Source: Sphingopyxis sp. OAS728
GTDB taxonomy: Bacteria > Pseudomonadota > Alphaproteobacteria > Sphingomonadales > Sphingomonadaceae
Length of the DNA: 64,000 nucleotides
Assembly: GCF_014873485.1 (NCBI RefSeq)
Contig: NZ_JADBDT010000001.1
Location: 3,273,501-3,337,500 of the forward strand
Direction of reading: 5' to 3'
The notes below the pieces were generated by a model. It saw only the letters and a program-made list of their open reading frames with translations, made no database searches and was not told the origin of the DNA. The position numbers were made by a program, and so were the translations under genes. How positions within the stretch are numbered: position 1 is the stretch's first letter; the number at the start of each line of letters is the position of its first letter. Of this stretch, positions 54,018 to 64,000 are shown piece after piece.

Positions 54018-54550
54018 AAGCCGATCTTCTTGGCGCGCTCGATGCACTCGACAATGATGCGCTTCGCCTCGTTGACATCGCCCCAGCCGTTGAGCTTCGC
54101 CCATTTGCCGGGTTCGAGATCCTTATAGTGGGTGAAGAAATGCTCGATCTGCTGCAGCACGATCGGCGGCATGTCGGTGTAGCTCGCAACATCGGCATAA
54201 TAGGGGAAAGTCTTGTTGACCGGGACGCAGAGCAGCTTTTCGTCGCCGCCGGCATCGTCTTCCATCATCAGCACGCCGATCGGGCGGCATTTGACCACCG
54301 CGCCCGCGACGATCGGCGAACGCGCAACGACCAGCGCGTCGAGCGGATCGCCATCCTCACCGAGCGTGTGCGGGACGAAGCCATAGTTGGCGGGATAGCG
54401 CATCGGCGTGTGCAGGAAGCGGTCGACGAAGAGCGCACCCGACGCCTTGTCGAATTCATATTTCACCGGCTCGCCGCCGATCGGAACTTCGATCAGGACG
54501 TTGAGGCTGTCGGGCGGGCTGTCGCCGGCGGGGATCAGGTCGATGCGCAT
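54014..54550 (-). CDS. ppa: Inorganic pyrophosphatase
   Basis: 178-aa type I soluble pyrophosphatase, hydrolysing PPi to phosphate. The metal-binding EDGDPLD has Asp66, Asp68 and Asp71, matching E. coli residues shifted by one. KYEFDK and YPANYGFVP are also conserved. Its stop interlocks with mscS in TTAG (54014-54017). Confidence 0.96.
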   Translation of the reverse strand: MRIDLIPAGDSPPDSLNVLIEVPIGGEPVKYEFDKASGALFVDRFLHTPMRYPANYGFVPHTLGEDGDPLDALVVARSPIVAGAVVKCRPIGVLMMEDDAGGDEKLLCVPVNKTFPYYADVASYTDMPPIVLQQIEHFFTHYKDLEPGKWAKLNGWGDVNEAKRIIVECIERAKKIGF

Positions 54551-54589
54551 GGGAGAAGTCAGTCCTTATTCTGTTCTCCGCCGAATCTT

Positions 54590-56524
54590 TTACAGTCGGC
54601 GGCGCGGCGCCAATAGCTGATCGAACCAGTCGGGGCCACTCCCCGTTTTTTCGAGGTGCGGCCAGCGCAGGCCGCCATGATAGTCGATCTCGACATTGCG
54701 ATAGCGCCCGCCGCGCTCGACGAGCAGCCGCACCGGGGTCTTGCCGTCGGTCGCGGCGCGAATCGCAGTCTCGATCCGTTCGCGGCTATAGGTCTGTCCG
54801 TCGACCGCGACGATCTTGGTGCCGTTGACGATATCGGCCTTGAATGCGGGGCCGTTCCACAGGATCGTGTCGGCATTGCCGTCCTTGTCGATCACCAGCC
54901 CGAGCGAATGGGTGAGGTCGGTCTTTTTCGATTCGGCCATCCGGTCGCGGTCATAGGCGTTGGGCGCGTTGCGCCAGACAAGGCGGTAGCCAGCAAGCTC
55001 GATGCCGCCGGTGGGCGCGGGCCGGCCACTGGCCTGCATCCGATCGCGAAGGAAGGTCGCCCAGTCATAGGGGTGGACGGCGTTCAGCGCTGCGACGACA
55101 TCGTCGAAATCATAGGTGTCCTGGCCAAAGTCGCCCTCGCGCCCGCCAAAGAAAGCCTTCGCGAAATCGTCGAGGCTCTTCGCGTTGTTCGTCGCCTGGC
55201 GAATCATCATGTCCGCCTCGAGCCACATCAGCGAGCCTTCGTTGTAATAATCCTCGCTGCGCGACCAGCTCGCGAAGGGCTTGGCCTTGCGTGCCGCGAT
55301 GATCGGGTCGAGCGTCGTATCCTCGACCGAGCGCCACTCGCGCCCCGGCTGGACGCTGTAGTTTCCGGCATTGGTCGCCCATTCGGCGAGAACCATCTCC
55401 TTCGACTGCATCCCCGAGCGGCCGGCGAGGACGAGATCCCAGAAGCTCGTCTGGCCCTCGTACACCCACAGCAGATTGTCCTGCATCGGCGTGCGGAAGT
55501 CGGCGGTCCACATCTTGTCCGGGCGGCGATATTTGCCGTTCCAGCTGTGCGTCAGCTCGTGCGGGAGCAGCCCGCGCTGCGAGTCATTGTCGTCCCATTT
55601 GGTGAAATAGTCGGGATTGCGGCTGTTCTCGCTCGACCGATGATGTTCGAGCCCGATCCCGCCGAGTTCATCGCTGAGCGCGAGCAGGAATTCATAGCGG
55701 TCGAAATGGCGCACGCCGAACAGCGCGACGGCCTCGGACACCAGCGCCGCGTGGCGCGCGATATGGTCGGGGCTCGCCTCGAGGTATTTGGCTTCGTCGG
55801 CGACGACGTTCAGCGTCACCCTGTTGCCGAGATCCCATTTGCGGAAAAATTTGCCGGCGAACATCGGGCTGTCGACGAGCACCTCATAGTTGGTCGGCGC
55901 GAAGCTGTAGCGGTTGCCCGAGACCTTGAGGCCGTCGAGCGCCGATGCGCCGGTCCAGCCGTCGGGCAAGGTGACTTCGAGCTGCACCGGGATGGCGCGG
56001 GTGAAATAGCCCGCCGGATAAAGGCTGACCTGCTCCCATTGCAGGTTCATCATCGCCGGGGTGACGACCACCCGGCCTTCGCTCGTCCGGGTCGGCGACA
56101 GGAAATCAAAGGCGACGTCGATGCTCTTCACCCCTGCGGGCACTTCGACGTCGAAGGCGTAGACGTCGGTCGGCTGGCGCGTCCAGGCCAGCGGCCTGCC
56201 GCCGGCGCTGGGCTGGAAGCCCGCCATTTCGGCGATCGCGCCGCGCGGTGCGTGCTTGCCGGGCAGCCATTCGGGATAGAGGAGGGTGAGCTTGCCTGCC
56301 TTCGCCACCGGGATCGTCTGCCGCACATGAAAGATGCCACGCGCAAAGTCGGTCGCGTCGACCTTGAGCAACATGGTGCCCGGATAGGGCTTGTCGGCGG
56401 GCAGCGGGATCGTCAGCGGCTGGACGACCGGCTGCGGGCGACTGTAGCTGTCCTGGGCGGCGGCGGGAAGAAAGGCGAGGGGCGCGGCGATGACGGCCGA
56501 TGCGACGAACAGTGCTTTTTTCAT
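54590..56524 (-). CDS. M61-family metallopeptidase with PDZ domain
   Basis: 644-aa exported glycyl aminopeptidase-like M61 peptidase. It has a signal peptide ([16 protein letters not shown]), the zinc motif HELTH near residue 321 ([16 protein letters not shown]), and a C-terminal PDZ-like region ([20 protein letters not shown]). It acts in the periplasm or outside. It is divergent from hisS. Confidence 0.9.
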   Translation of the reverse strand: MKKALFVASAVIAAPLAFLPAAAQDSYSRPQPVVQPLTIPLPADKPYPGTMLLKVDATDFARGIFHVRQTIPVAKAGKLTLLYPEWLPGKHAPRGAIAEMAGFQPSAGGRPLAWTRQPTDVYAFDVEVPAGVKSIDVAFDFLSPTRTSEGRVVVTPAMMNLQWEQVSLYPAGYFTRAIPVQLEVTLPDGWTGASALDGLKVSGNRYSFAPTNYEVLVDSPMFAGKFFRKWDLGNRVTLNVVADEAKYLEASPDHIARHAALVSEAVALFGVRHFDRYEFLLALSDELGGIGLEHHRSSENSRNPDYFTKWDDNDSQRGLLPHELTHSWNGKYRRPDKMWTADFRTPMQDNLLWVYEGQTSFWDLVLAGRSGMQSKEMVLAEWATNAGNYSVQPGREWRSVEDTTLDPIIAARKAKPFASWSRSEDYYNEGSLMWLEADMMIRQATNNAKSLDDFAKAFFGGREGDFGQDTYDFDDVVAALNAVHPYDWATFLRDRMQASGRPAPTGGIELAGYRLVWRNAPNAYDRDRMAESKKTDLTHSLGLVIDKDGNADTILWNGPAFKADIVNGTKIVAVDGQTYSRERIETAIRAATDGKTPVRLLVERGGRYRNVEIDYHGGLRWPHLEKTGSGPDWFDQLLAPRRRL

Positions 56525-56617
56525 GCCGCCCCTCTGCCGCCAAACGTCAGCGAGGTCCAGCGCGCGCTCTGCAAGCGCACTTTGCCTTTCGACGAAAAAC
56601 CATTAGACGCCGCCGCC

Positions 56618-57865
56618 ATGAGCAAGGACAAATCCGCCAAAATCCCGACCCCGCAGGCTGTGCGCGGCACGCAGGACATGCTCGGCGATTTCGCCGACCG
56701 CTTTCAGCATGTCGTCGACACGTTCGAACGGGTGCGCCGTCTCTATGGCTATAAGCGGATCGAGGTGCCGGTGATCGAACCGACCGCGGTGTTCGCGCGC
56801 AGCCTTGGCGAGACGACTGACGTGGTGTCGAAGGAAATGTATTCGTTCGAGGATCGCGGTGGCGAGTCGATCACGCTGCGCCCCGAATTTACCGCCGGGA
56901 TCGCACGCGCGTACATCACCAACGGCTGGCAGCAGTTCGCGCCGCTGAAGGTCGCGACGCACGGCGCGCTGTTCCGCTACGAGCGCCCGCAAAAGGGCCG
57001 CTATCGCCAGTTTCATCAACTCGACGCCGAAGTGCTCGGCAGCGACAGCCCGCTCGCCGACGCCGAACTGCTCGTCTTCGCCGACCAGCTTCTGAAGGAA
57101 CTCGGCATTTCCGAAGGCGTGACGCTGACGCTCAACACGCTGGGTGATGCCGCGAGCCGCGATGGCTGGCGCGCGGCGCTGGTCGATCATTTCGAAGCGC
57201 ACCGCGGCGATCTGTCCGAAGACAGCGTCGCGCGGCTCGACAAGAATCCGCTGCGCATTCTCGACAGCAAAGATCCCAAGGATCGCCCGATTGCCGACAG
57301 CGCGCCGGACATCGACGCGTTCCTCACCAGCGAAGCGCAGGATTTCTTCGGCGCCGTGACGGCGGGCCTCGATGCCGCGGGCGTCGCTTGGGAACGCAAT
57401 GCGCGGCTCGTGCGCGGGCTCGACTATTATCGCCACACCGCCTTTGAGTTCGTCACCGATCGGCTGGGCGCGCAGGGCACCGTGATCGGCGGCGGCCGCT
57501 ATGACGGCCTAATCGAAGCGCTCGGTGGTCCGCCCACCGCGGCGGTAGGCTGGGCCGGCGGGATCGAGCGGCTGTCTATGTTGCTCGCCGACGATGTGAT
57601 CGACAGCCACCTCGACGCTGTGATCGCGGTCGAAGACGACAGCCAGCTCGCACTCGCGATGCATGCGCTCACCGCGCTTCGTGGTGGCGGCTTTTCAGCC
57701 GAGATCGTGGCTAGCGGGTCGCCGCGCAAGCGCTTCGACAAGGCGGCGAAGATTCCCGCGCATGCCCTGATCTCGGTCGGCACGCGCGACGGGGCACCGC
57801 ACGTCAATGTGCGCGGCGATGGCGATCGTGCGAAGGCGGCAGAGGCGCTCGTTCGCGCACTCTGA
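56618..57865 (+). CDS. hisS: Histidyl-tRNA synthetase
   Basis: 415-aa class II synthetase charging tRNA-His. Motif 1, motif 2 ([20 protein letters not shown]) and motif 3 ([20 protein letters not shown]) are seen, with the anticodon domain at the end. The frame stays open far upstream antisense to the M61 gene, but the real start is ATG 56618. Its stop shares one base with the prfA ATG (TGATG). Confidence 0.95.
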   Translation: MSKDKSAKIPTPQAVRGTQDMLGDFADRFQHVVDTFERVRRLYGYKRIEVPVIEPTAVFARSLGETTDVVSKEMYSFEDRGGESITLRPEFTAGIARAYITNGWQQFAPLKVATHGALFRYERPQKGRYRQFHQLDAEVLGSDSPLADAELLVFADQLLKELGISEGVTLTLNTLGDAASRDGWRAALVDHFEAHRGDLSEDSVARLDKNPLRILDSKDPKDRPIADSAPDIDAFLTSEAQDFFGAVTAGLDAAGVAWERNARLVRGLDYYRHTAFEFVTDRLGAQGTVIGGGRYDGLIEALGGPPTAAVGWAGGIERLSMLLADDVIDSHLDAVIAVEDDSQLALAMHALTALRGGGFSAEIVASGSPRKRFDKAAKIPAHALISVGTRDGAPHVNVRGDGDRAKAAEALVRAL

Positions 57866-58932
57866 TGGCCCAGGTTTCCGAAAAGCAGATCGACGCCATC
57901 ATCGAACGCCACGCCGCGTTGCAGGCGCGTATGGCGACGGGCGACATGGCGCCCGCCGATTTCGTCGCGGCGTCGAAGGAGTTCGCCGAACTCGAACCCG
58001 TCGCGAAGGCGGCGGCGGAAGTCGCGCGGCTCCGCGGCGAACTCGTGTCGCTGAACGAAATGCTCGCCGATCCCGAAATGAAAGCGATGGCGGCCGAGGA
58101 AATCGCGGAGGTCGAGGTGGCATTGCCCGCCGCCGAGCATGATCTCGCCCTCCAACTGCTGCCCAAGGATGTCGCTGACGCGCGCGCCGCGATGCTCGAA
58201 ATCCGCGCCGGGACGGGCGGCGACGAGGCGGCGCTGTTCGCGGGCGATCTGCTCCGCATGTACAGCCGCTACGCCGACGGGCAGGGATGGAAGGTCGAAA
58301 TCATCTCGGCGAACGAGGCCGAAATGGGCGGCTACAAGGAAGTCGTCGCGTCGGTGACCGGGCAGGGGGTGTTCGCCAAATTGAAGTTCGAAAGCGGCGT
58401 CCACCGCGTCCAGCGTGTCCCCGCGACCGAAAGCCAGGGGCGCATCCACACGAGCGCGGCGACCGTCGCGGTGCTGCCCGAGGCCGAGGAAGTCGATGTC
58501 GCGATCAACGACAGCGACCTCAAGATCGATATCTACCGCGCATCGGGCGCCGGCGGGCAGCACGTCAACACGACCGATTCGGCGATCCGCATCACGCATA
58601 TCCCGTCGGGCCTTGTTGTCATCCAGCAGGACCAGCGCAGCCAGCACAAGAACAGGGCCAAGGCGATGCAGGTGCTGCGCGCGCGGCTCTATGACCTCGA
58701 GCGCGAGAAGATCCACAGTGCCGAGGCCTCGGCGCGCAAGTCGATGGTCGGGTCGGGCGACCGCTCCGAACGCATCCGCACCTATAATTTTCCGCAGGGG
58801 CGCGTGACCGATCACCGCATCAACCTGACACTCCACCGCCTCCCCGAAATTATCGAAGGCGCGATGGACGAACTGATCGACGCGCTGATCGCCGAGGATC
58901 AGGCGCAGCGGCTTGCGGGGCTGGGTGACTGA
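57865..58932 (+). CDS. prfA: Peptide chain release factor 1
   Basis: 355-aa release factor reading UAA and UAG. The GGQ motif is at 230-232 (SGAGGQHVN) and the codon-recognition PAT tripeptide is in [12 protein letters not shown]. It is first in the prfA-prmC pair and coupled to hisS by a one-base overlap. Confidence 0.97.
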   Translation: MAQVSEKQIDAIIERHAALQARMATGDMAPADFVAASKEFAELEPVAKAAAEVARLRGELVSLNEMLADPEMKAMAAEEIAEVEVALPAAEHDLALQLLPKDVADARAAMLEIRAGTGGDEAALFAGDLLRMYSRYADGQGWKVEIISANEAEMGGYKEVVASVTGQGVFAKLKFESGVHRVQRVPATESQGRIHTSAATVAVLPEAEEVDVAINDSDLKIDIYRASGAGGQHVNTTDSAIRITHIPSGLVVIQQDQRSQHKNRAKAMQVLRARLYDLEREKIHSAEASARKSMVGSGDRSERIRTYNFPQGRVTDHRINLTLHRLPEIIEGAMDELIDALIAEDQAQRLAGLGD

Positions 58933-59749
58933 GGTTGCGTCCGCGCTGCGCGACGCGGCGCAGCGATTGGCGGCGGTATCGGATACGGCGCGCCTCGATG
59001 CCGAATTGTTGATGGCACATGCGCTGGGCGTTGAGCGGCAGGCACTGTTGCTCGATCCGACGCGGTTTGCCGTTCCGGATCGTTTCGCCCAACTCGTGGC
59101 GTTTCGGATGGAACATCAGCCGATCGCCTATATCCTTGGCTATCGTGACTTCTGGACGATCCGCATCGGCGTTGGCCCCGGCGTCCTGATCCCGCGCCCC
59201 GACAGCGAAACGTTGATCGAGGCGGCGGTCAGTCATTTCGGTTCGACGGGCCCGGCTCGCATCCTCGATCTCGGCACTGGGCCCGGCACATTGCTTTTTG
59301 CGGCGCTGAGCGAATGGCCCGACGCACGCGGGGTCGGCGTCGACGCGAGCGCCACCGCGCTGGACTATGCGAAGGCGAATGCGCGGGCGCTCGGGATGGA
59401 AGAGCGGACGAAGCTGCTGCCCGGCGACTGGGGATCGGGACTCGACGGCCAATTCGACCTCATCCTCTGCAATCCGCCCTATATTGCCGAGTCCGAAGCG
59501 CTGATGCCCGATGTCGCCGATCACGAGCCGCCGGGCGCGCTTTTTGCCGGCGCCGATGGTCTCGACGACTATCGCCGCATCATCCCTGATTTGCCGCGCC
59601 TTTTGGCGCCGGGCGGCGCTGCAATCCTTGAAATCGGGGCGACGCAGCATATGTTGGTGAGGCAACTCGCCGAAGCGGCGGGATTTGCAGTCGCCTGCAC
59701 CCGGGATCTGGGCGGGCGCGACAGGGCGCTGAAGCTGACCCGCCCCTGA
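58925..59749 (+). CDS. prmC: Release-factor glutamine methyltransferase
   Basis: 274-aa SAM methyltransferase that methylates the Gln of the GGQ motif in release factors. NPPY is at 183-186 ([10 protein letters not shown]) and the SAM site is [16 protein letters not shown]. The start is taken as GTG at 58925 overlapping the prfA stop; TTG at 58913 is the alternative. Confidence 0.93.
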   Translation: MTEVASALRDAAQRLAAVSDTARLDAELLMAHALGVERQALLLDPTRFAVPDRFAQLVAFRMEHQPIAYILGYRDFWTIRIGVGPGVLIPRPDSETLIEAAVSHFGSTGPARILDLGTGPGTLLFAALSEWPDARGVGVDASATALDYAKANARALGMEERTKLLPGDWGSGLDGQFDLILCNPPYIAESEALMPDVADHEPPGALFAGADGLDDYRRIIPDLPRLLAPGGAAILEIGATQHMLVRQLAEAAGFAVACTRDLGGRDRALKLTRP

Positions 59750-60009
59750 CACGCCCACACGAATTTTCTTGGTTTCCGCCGCAAAGCGCGGTAGGGGCGG
59801 CTTACAGACCTGATCGGGGTCCCTTTGGCGATGCGGACAGCATCGATACTGGTCCGGCTGGTCTGCTTCCCACTTACGATGCTGGTGCGGGACCGTGGGG
59901 TCCGGCGCAAGCGGTAAAGGGCAAGAGCCGCGCAAGGAGCGCGGGCACGACGCGCGGGTGGCGCGGTCGGCCAAAAGGGGTTGGCATAGCTTATTAGCTT
60001 ATCGACAGG
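59750..60009. other. 260-bp leader of the DUF4167 gene with hairpins
   Basis: No ORF is credible. It carries GATGC-GGACA-GCATC, GGACC-GTGG-GGTCC and GCGC-AAGGA-GCGC dyads, and an AT-rich stretch TAGCTTATTAGCTTATCG just before the ATG. It is probably a promoter and 5' leader; an ncRNA is not excluded. Confidence 0.35.
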
Positions 60010-60945
60010 ATGTCTCAGTTGAACATGAACAACCGGCAGAACGGTCGCCGTCGCGGCCGTAACAACAACAGCAACAATAATAACAATCGGCCGCAATCGG
60101 GCGGACGCGGCGGGGTCGATCAGGCCAACCGCATCGACAGCCGCGCGCGCGGCAACGGCGCCCAGATGATCGAGAAGTACCGCAACCTCGCGCGCGACGC
60201 GCAGCTTGCCGGCGACCGGGTCCAGACCGAATATTATCTGCAGTTCGCCGACCATTATTTCCGCGTCGTGAGCGATTTCCGCGCCCGCCAGGAAGAAAAG
60301 GCCGCGGCGAACGGGCAGGAACGCAGCCACGACCGTAGCCGCGAGATTCGCGGCGTCGAAGATTTCGACGGCCATGACGACACCGACAGCGATTTCGAAG
60401 CCGATACCGGCCGCGACGACAGCGACAATGGCGACGACCGCGGCGAACGGAACGATCGCGGCAATGATCGGGGCGACCGCAACGAGCGGAACGACCGTGG
60501 CCAGCGCGACAATCGCGGCAACCGCGAACCGCGCGGCGACCGCGACGACGACAATCGCGGCAATCGCGAACCGCGCGGCAATCGCGACGATGACAGTCGC
60601 GGCAACCGCCAGCCGGCGCGCAGCCGCCCGGCTCGAGGGCGCGACGAGGACGAGGTCCGCGACGATCGGAATGATCGCAGCGAAGCGCCCGCCGTGCGCG
60701 AAGAAGCCGCCGAGCAAGAACCCGCTCCGCGTCCCGCGCGGCGCCCCGCGCGCCGCGCGCGTCAGGAAGAAGACAATAGTGACAACGGCAACGCCGGGAT
60801 CGACACCGCCGTCCTGCCGCCCGCGATCGGGCGCCCCGAACGCAGCGCCGAAAGCGATGTCGCTGACGAAGCGCCCGCCGCCAAGCCGCGCCGTACGCGC
60901 CGCACGCTGGCGACGCGCAACACCGACGTCGAAGCGGCCGAATAA
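60010..60945 (+). CDS. DUF4167 protein with RG/RD/N-rich low-complexity tail
   Basis: 311-aa protein. The N-terminus has DUF4167: QNGRRRGRNNNSNN then RIDSRARGNGAQMIEKYRNL and DRVQTEYYLQFADHYF. The remaining two thirds is Arg/Asp/Asn/Gly-rich with two 42-bp tandem repeats (60511-60594). It follows prfA-prmC as in many alphaproteobacteria. An RNA-binding role is suggested by RGG-like composition only. Confidence 0.88.
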   Translation: MSQLNMNNRQNGRRRGRNNNSNNNNNRPQSGGRGGVDQANRIDSRARGNGAQMIEKYRNLARDAQLAGDRVQTEYYLQFADHYFRVVSDFRARQEEKAAANGQERSHDRSREIRGVEDFDGHDDTDSDFEADTGRDDSDNGDDRGERNDRGNDRGDRNERNDRGQRDNRGNREPRGDRDDDNRGNREPRGNRDDDSRGNRQPARSRPARGRDEDEVRDDRNDRSEAPAVREEAAEQEPAPRPARRPARRARQEEDNSDNGNAGIDTAVLPPAIGRPERSAESDVADEAPAAKPRRTRRTLATRNTDVEAAE

Positions 60946-60987
60946 GCCAACGATTTCACGCTGGTTTTTCCGATTCGCATGACATAG

Positions 60988-61021
60988 CCTCCCCGCGGGA
61001 TATCCTGCGGGGAGGTTTTTT
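60988..61021 (+). terminator. Rho-independent terminator overlapping the next gene's ribosome site
   Basis: CCTCCCCGCGGG (60988-60999) pairs with CCTGCGGGGAGG (61004-61015), one G-U, loop ATAT, followed by TTTTTT (61016-61021). ATG follows at 61022. The 3' arm GGGGAGG (61009-61015) is at ribosome-site spacing of 6 nt from that ATG. Confidence 0.9.
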
Positions 61022-62407
61022 ATGCGCGTGTTGGCCTTGGCCTGTTTGCCGCTGCTCGTCGGCGGGACGTCGACCGCCCTCTTCGCGCAGGACGCCGCAA
61101 CCGGCAACGCGCAGGGCGATGTCGCGGTCACCATCTATAATAATGGCCAGTCGCTTGTGCAGGACGACCGCCAGCTTAGCGTCGCCGCGGGGCGCAACCG
61201 CATCGAGTTCCCCGACGTGTCGGCGCGCATCCGTCCCGAGACGGTGACGCTCTCAGGTCCCGGCATCGGCATCGTCGAACAGAATTTCGATTTCGACCTG
61301 CTCACCCCCGACAAGCTGATGGACAAGGCGGTCGGCCAGTCGATCACCCTCGTCCGCACCAACCCCGCGACCGGCGCCGAACGCACCGAGCGTGCGAAGG
61401 TGCTCGCGGCGAATGGCGGCATCGTGCTCCAGATCGGCGAACGGATCGAGGTGCTGCGCGACGACGGCCTGCCGGTGCGCGCGGTGTTCGACCGGCTGCC
61501 GCCGAATCTGCGCGCGCGGCCGACGCTGTCGGTGACGGTCGACGCCGCGAGTGCGGGCACCGTCCCCGCCCGCCTTTCTTACCTTACTCCGAACCTCGGC
61601 TGGACCGCCGACTATGTCGCGCTGTTCGACGCCGCGAAGGGCGCGATGGATATCCAGGGCTGGGTGACGCTGACCAACAGCACCGGCACCACCTTCGCCA
61701 ACGCGCGCACCTTGCTCGTTGCGGGCAATCCTGGTGGGGGCGGCGGCTTCCGCCAGATGAGCGGCGCGATGGATTCGGCGGGGACCGAATCGAACGAACG
61801 CGAACGGCTCGGCGACTATTATCTCTATCCGCTCGCCGCGCGCACGACGATCGCCAACGCGCAGCAGAAGCAGGTGAGCTTCCTTGACGTAAAGGGTGCC
61901 CCCGCGCGCTCGACCTATGAATATGTCAATCGCTGGCTCGGCAGCAACAATGAGCCTGTCAGCACCGCGAGCGTGCTGCGCTTCTCGACCTCGCGGCAGG
62001 GCGGGCTCGGCGACCAGCTGCCCGCAGGCACGATCCGCGTCTATATGCGCGACGCGCGCGGCGACCCGCAATTCATCGGCGAGAATCGCATCGACCACAC
62101 CCCGATGGGATCGGCGATGTCGCTGCGCACCGGCGATGCCTTCGACGTGAAGGTGCAGCCCACCGTCGTGTCGCGCACGCGCAAGGGCGATTCGCGCTGG
62201 GTGACGAAGATGAAATACACCGTCAGCAATGCGCGGCCGGCGCCGGTCACCGTGCTGCTCGCGCAGGACGGGCTCTATGGCGACGTCCGGATCAGCGATG
62301 AAAGCCTGAAGGGCGAACGCATCTCGGCCGACCGCGTCGAATGGCAGGTGCCGGTGCCCGCCAATGGCAAGGTCGATGTGACCGTCACTTTCGATTCGCG
62401 TTACTGA
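61022..62407 (+). CDS. DUF4139 exported protein (first)
   Basis: 461-aa exported protein. It has a signal peptide (ALACLPLLVGGTSTALFAQ) and the DUF4139 beta fold (LSYLTPNLGWTADYVALFDA; PVTVLLAQDGLYGDVRISDE). Function unknown; commonly in tandem with a paralog. Its ribosome site is the 3' arm of the upstream terminator. The second copy begins 10 nt after its stop. Confidence 0.9.
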   Translation: MRVLALACLPLLVGGTSTALFAQDAATGNAQGDVAVTIYNNGQSLVQDDRQLSVAAGRNRIEFPDVSARIRPETVTLSGPGIGIVEQNFDFDLLTPDKLMDKAVGQSITLVRTNPATGAERTERAKVLAANGGIVLQIGERIEVLRDDGLPVRAVFDRLPPNLRARPTLSVTVDAASAGTVPARLSYLTPNLGWTADYVALFDAAKGAMDIQGWVTLTNSTGTTFANARTLLVAGNPGGGGGFRQMSGAMDSAGTESNERERLGDYYLYPLAARTTIANAQQKQVSFLDVKGAPARSTYEYVNRWLGSNNEPVSTASVLRFSTSRQGGLGDQLPAGTIRVYMRDARGDPQFIGENRIDHTPMGSAMSLRTGDAFDVKVQPTVVSRTRKGDSRWVTKMKYTVSNARPAPVTVLLAQDGLYGDVRISDESLKGERISADRVEWQVPVPANGKVDVTVTFDSRY

Positions 62408-62417
62408 GATATAGGCG

Positions 62418-64000
62418 ATGCGGGCCTGGCCCCTGTTGATGTGGGTCGCGGCGCTGTTCGCGCCGGGACCGTTGCTCGCGCAAACACCGGCGCCGATCGC
62501 TGTATCGGGCAAGATCGACGATGCCGCGATCACCGTCTATCGCGCGCCGTCGCGGGGCGCGGGGCCGATCGATCCCAATTGGCCGCGGGGCTTTGCCTTC
62601 ATCACCGAAACGCGCACTGTCACTTTGCCCGCGGGGACGTCGGTGCTGCGATTCGAAGGCGTGGCCGAGGGGCTGCTCCCCGAAACCGCTGTGCTCAGCG
62701 GCCTGCCCGACGGGGTGATCGAAAAGAATCGCGATGCGCGGCTGTTGTCGCCCGCGGGGCTCGTCGACGCCTATCTCAAGCGCAGCGTCACGCTGCGGCG
62801 CACCAGCCTTGCGACGGGAAAGGTCGTCGAACAGGAAGCCGTGATCCAGTCGGGGCCCAATGGCGGCGTCATCGTCCAGACCGCGGCCGGGGTCGAGGCG
62901 CTCGCGTGTTCGGGCCTCCCCGAGCGCATGCTCTACGCCCGCGTGCCCAGGGATCTTTCAGCGAAGCCCACGCTGTCGGTGCTTGTCGAAAGCAAGGCGG
63001 CGCGGACGGTGAAGGTCCAGCTTCTCTATCTCGCCGAAGGCTTCGACTGGGCCGCCAACTATGTCGCCGATCGCGGCACCGACGGAAAGACGCTGGGGCT
63101 GACCGGATGGATCACCGTTGCGAACGGGGGGATGACGAGCTTTCCGGCGGCACAGCTCAATGTGATCGCGGGCCGCCTCAACAAGATGTACAGCCCGCCG
63201 CTGCCGCGCAGCACGCCGGGCCCGCTGGTGCTCAAATGCTGGCCGATGGACATCACGAGCACGCATCCCCTGTGGGAACTGCCGCCGATCATCGAGTTCG
63301 AGCAGAATTACGACTCGGTCATGGCCGAGGAGGTGGTGGTGACCGCCAGCCGCCGCGACCGGCGCGCGATGGCAATGGCTCCGCCTCCGCCGCCACCCCC
63401 GCCACCCCCGGCCCCGCCGCCCCCTCCGGCCGAGGACCTGGGCGATCTCAAATTCTACCGCATCCCCTTTCGCGTCGATGTGTCGGCGAAGGGGCAGAAG
63501 CAGGTCGCGCTGCTCGCGAAGGACAGGGTCGCGGTCGAGCAGCTCTATGCCGCGACGCTCTATAATTTTGGCGATGGCCGGCCGCAGCCGTTGATGATGC
63601 GCCTCCGCGTGCAGAATCGCGAATCGGACGGGCTCGGCCTCGCGCTCCCGGCCGGCATGGCGACGGTGTTCGAGAGCGTTGGCGGCCGTCGCCTTCTCGT
63701 CGGCGAAGCGGCGATTGGCGACAAGGCGAAGGACGAACGCGTCGATTACGACATCGGGTCGAGCCCCGCCGTCCAATATAAGGTCGCGGTCCAGCCTGAC
63801 CCGAATGCCGATTACCGGCTCTGGCAGGTCACGCTGACCAACGCCCGGCCGTTTGATGCCGAAGTCGAGATGTTGGTTCCCTTCGCGATCGATCCCACGC
63901 CGGAAGGATGGGAGCGTCGCGGCAGCAGCTGGGTCTGGCGCGTGCGCGTCCCCGCGAACGACAGCCTGGTCCAGGCCTTCCGCCAGAAATTGAAGGGCGA
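62418..64000 (+). CDS. DUF4139 exported protein (second), partial
   Basis: 527 full codons, open at the right edge. It starts at ATG 62418 with a signal peptide (LLMWVAALFAPGPLLAQTPA). The DUF4139 fold recurs (LLYLAEGFDWAANYVADR; LWQVTLTNARPFDAEVEMLV). Between 63321 and 63435 it contains EEVVVTASRR, like a TonB box, then ten Pro, Ala and five Pro. The first copy lacks this stretch. A hinge or outward-reaching segment is likely; polyPro would need EF-P. Confidence 0.88.
   Translation, partial: MRAWPLLMWVAALFAPGPLLAQTPAPIAVSGKIDDAAITVYRAPSRGAGPIDPNWPRGFAFITETRTVTLPAGTSVLRFEGVAEGLLPETAVLSGLPDGVIEKNRDARLLSPAGLVDAYLKRSVTLRRTSLATGKVVEQEAVIQSGPNGGVIVQTAAGVEALACSGLPERMLYARVPRDLSAKPTLSVLVESKAARTVKVQLLYLAEGFDWAANYVADRGTDGKTLGLTGWITVANGGMTSFPAAQLNVIAGRLNKMYSPPLPRSTPGPLVLKCWPMDITSTHPLWELPPIIEFEQNYDSVMAEEVVVTASRRDRRAMAMAPPPPPPPPPPAPPPPPAEDLGDLKFYRIPFRVDVSAKGQKQVALLAKDRVAVEQLYAATLYNFGDGRPQPLMMRLRVQNRESDGLGLALPAGMATVFESVGGRRLLVGEAAIGDKAKDERVDYDIGSSPAVQYKVAVQPDPNADYRLWQVTLTNARPFDAEVEMLVPFAIDPTPEGWERRGSSWVWRVRVPANDSLVQAFRQKLKG

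Noticed and set aside
54656..56617. In-frame 650-codon extension upstream of hisS
   Set aside because: It is antisense to the M61 peptidase, and hisS has the normal length when started at 56618.
60511..60620. CRISPR-like spaced repeats
   Set aside because: The units are contiguous and in frame within a coding sequence, with no spacers.
1..64000. tRNA, rRNA, insertion sequences or prophage
   Set aside because: No tRNA-like TTCRA arm with acceptor pairing, no rRNA motif, and no transposase or integrase ORF was found by eye.

Overview
The window reads as chromosomal DNA of a GC-rich alphaproteobacterium of the sphingomonad type, most like Sphingopyxis or Sphingomonas. This is inferred from gene content and style: a large NAD-glutamate dehydrogenase, the mrp / hflK-hflC-degP arrangement, a DUF4167 gene behind prfA-prmC, a TonB receptor beside a P450, many short-chain dehydrogenases, and dense packing with ATGA-type overlaps. 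I found no rRNA, tRNA, CRISPR array, transposase or phage gene. About 53 protein genes are supported; a P450 at the left edge and a DUF4139 protein at the right edge are cut by the window.

Layout. (1) 1-7844 is an accessory, probably catabolic region: P450, TonB-dependent receptor, two short-chain dehydrogenases, an AraC regulator, a GlcG/HbpS-like protein, a SnoaL-like exported protein and an OsmC-like protein. A closely related 40-bp sequence lies in front of both dehydrogenases and is the likely AraC operator. (2) 7895-14965 is a TetR-controlled RND efflux operon (adaptor, permease, NodT lipoprotein), with a clear promoter/operator and a REP-like hairpin block inside the operon. (3) 14962-17877 holds a MocR regulator, a DUF983 protein, an AT-rich divergent region with three inverted repeats, and a third dehydrogenase. 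(4) 18024-28000 holds a PAS-like protein, NAD-glutamate dehydrogenase coupled to an ATP-grasp protein, small membrane and ribbon-helix-helix proteins, a membrane-anchored LuxR-type regulator with a DUF4019 domain, and phaB. (5) 28090-35864 is a minus-strand series: mrp, a CoA-binding protein, two lipoproteins, a molybdopterin oxidoreductase, hemH and a DUF1963 protein. (6) 35956-39586 is hflK-hflC-degP, closed by a textbook terminator.

(7) 39704-49288 holds a VOC protein, a HerA-like ATPase coupled to a cryptic globin, an M1 aminopeptidase, a second P450, a small membrane protein, a thioesterase, a stand-alone ComEC-like metallo-beta-lactamase protein and queF. (8) 49408-54550 holds a Pro/Ala-rich membrane protein, the sseA-metC-mscS run and ppa. 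(9) 54590-64000 holds an M61 peptidase, hisS-prfA-prmC, the DUF4167 protein and two tandem DUF4139 proteins.

Most of the window is ordinary core metabolism. The least explained signals are the duplicated AraC-site candidate, the membrane one-component regulator with its own dyad, the terminator whose 3' arm doubles as a ribosome binding site, the cryptic globin, and the second DUF4139 protein with a TonB-box-like stretch followed by polyproline. All functional calls come from reading motifs by eye; no database search was run.
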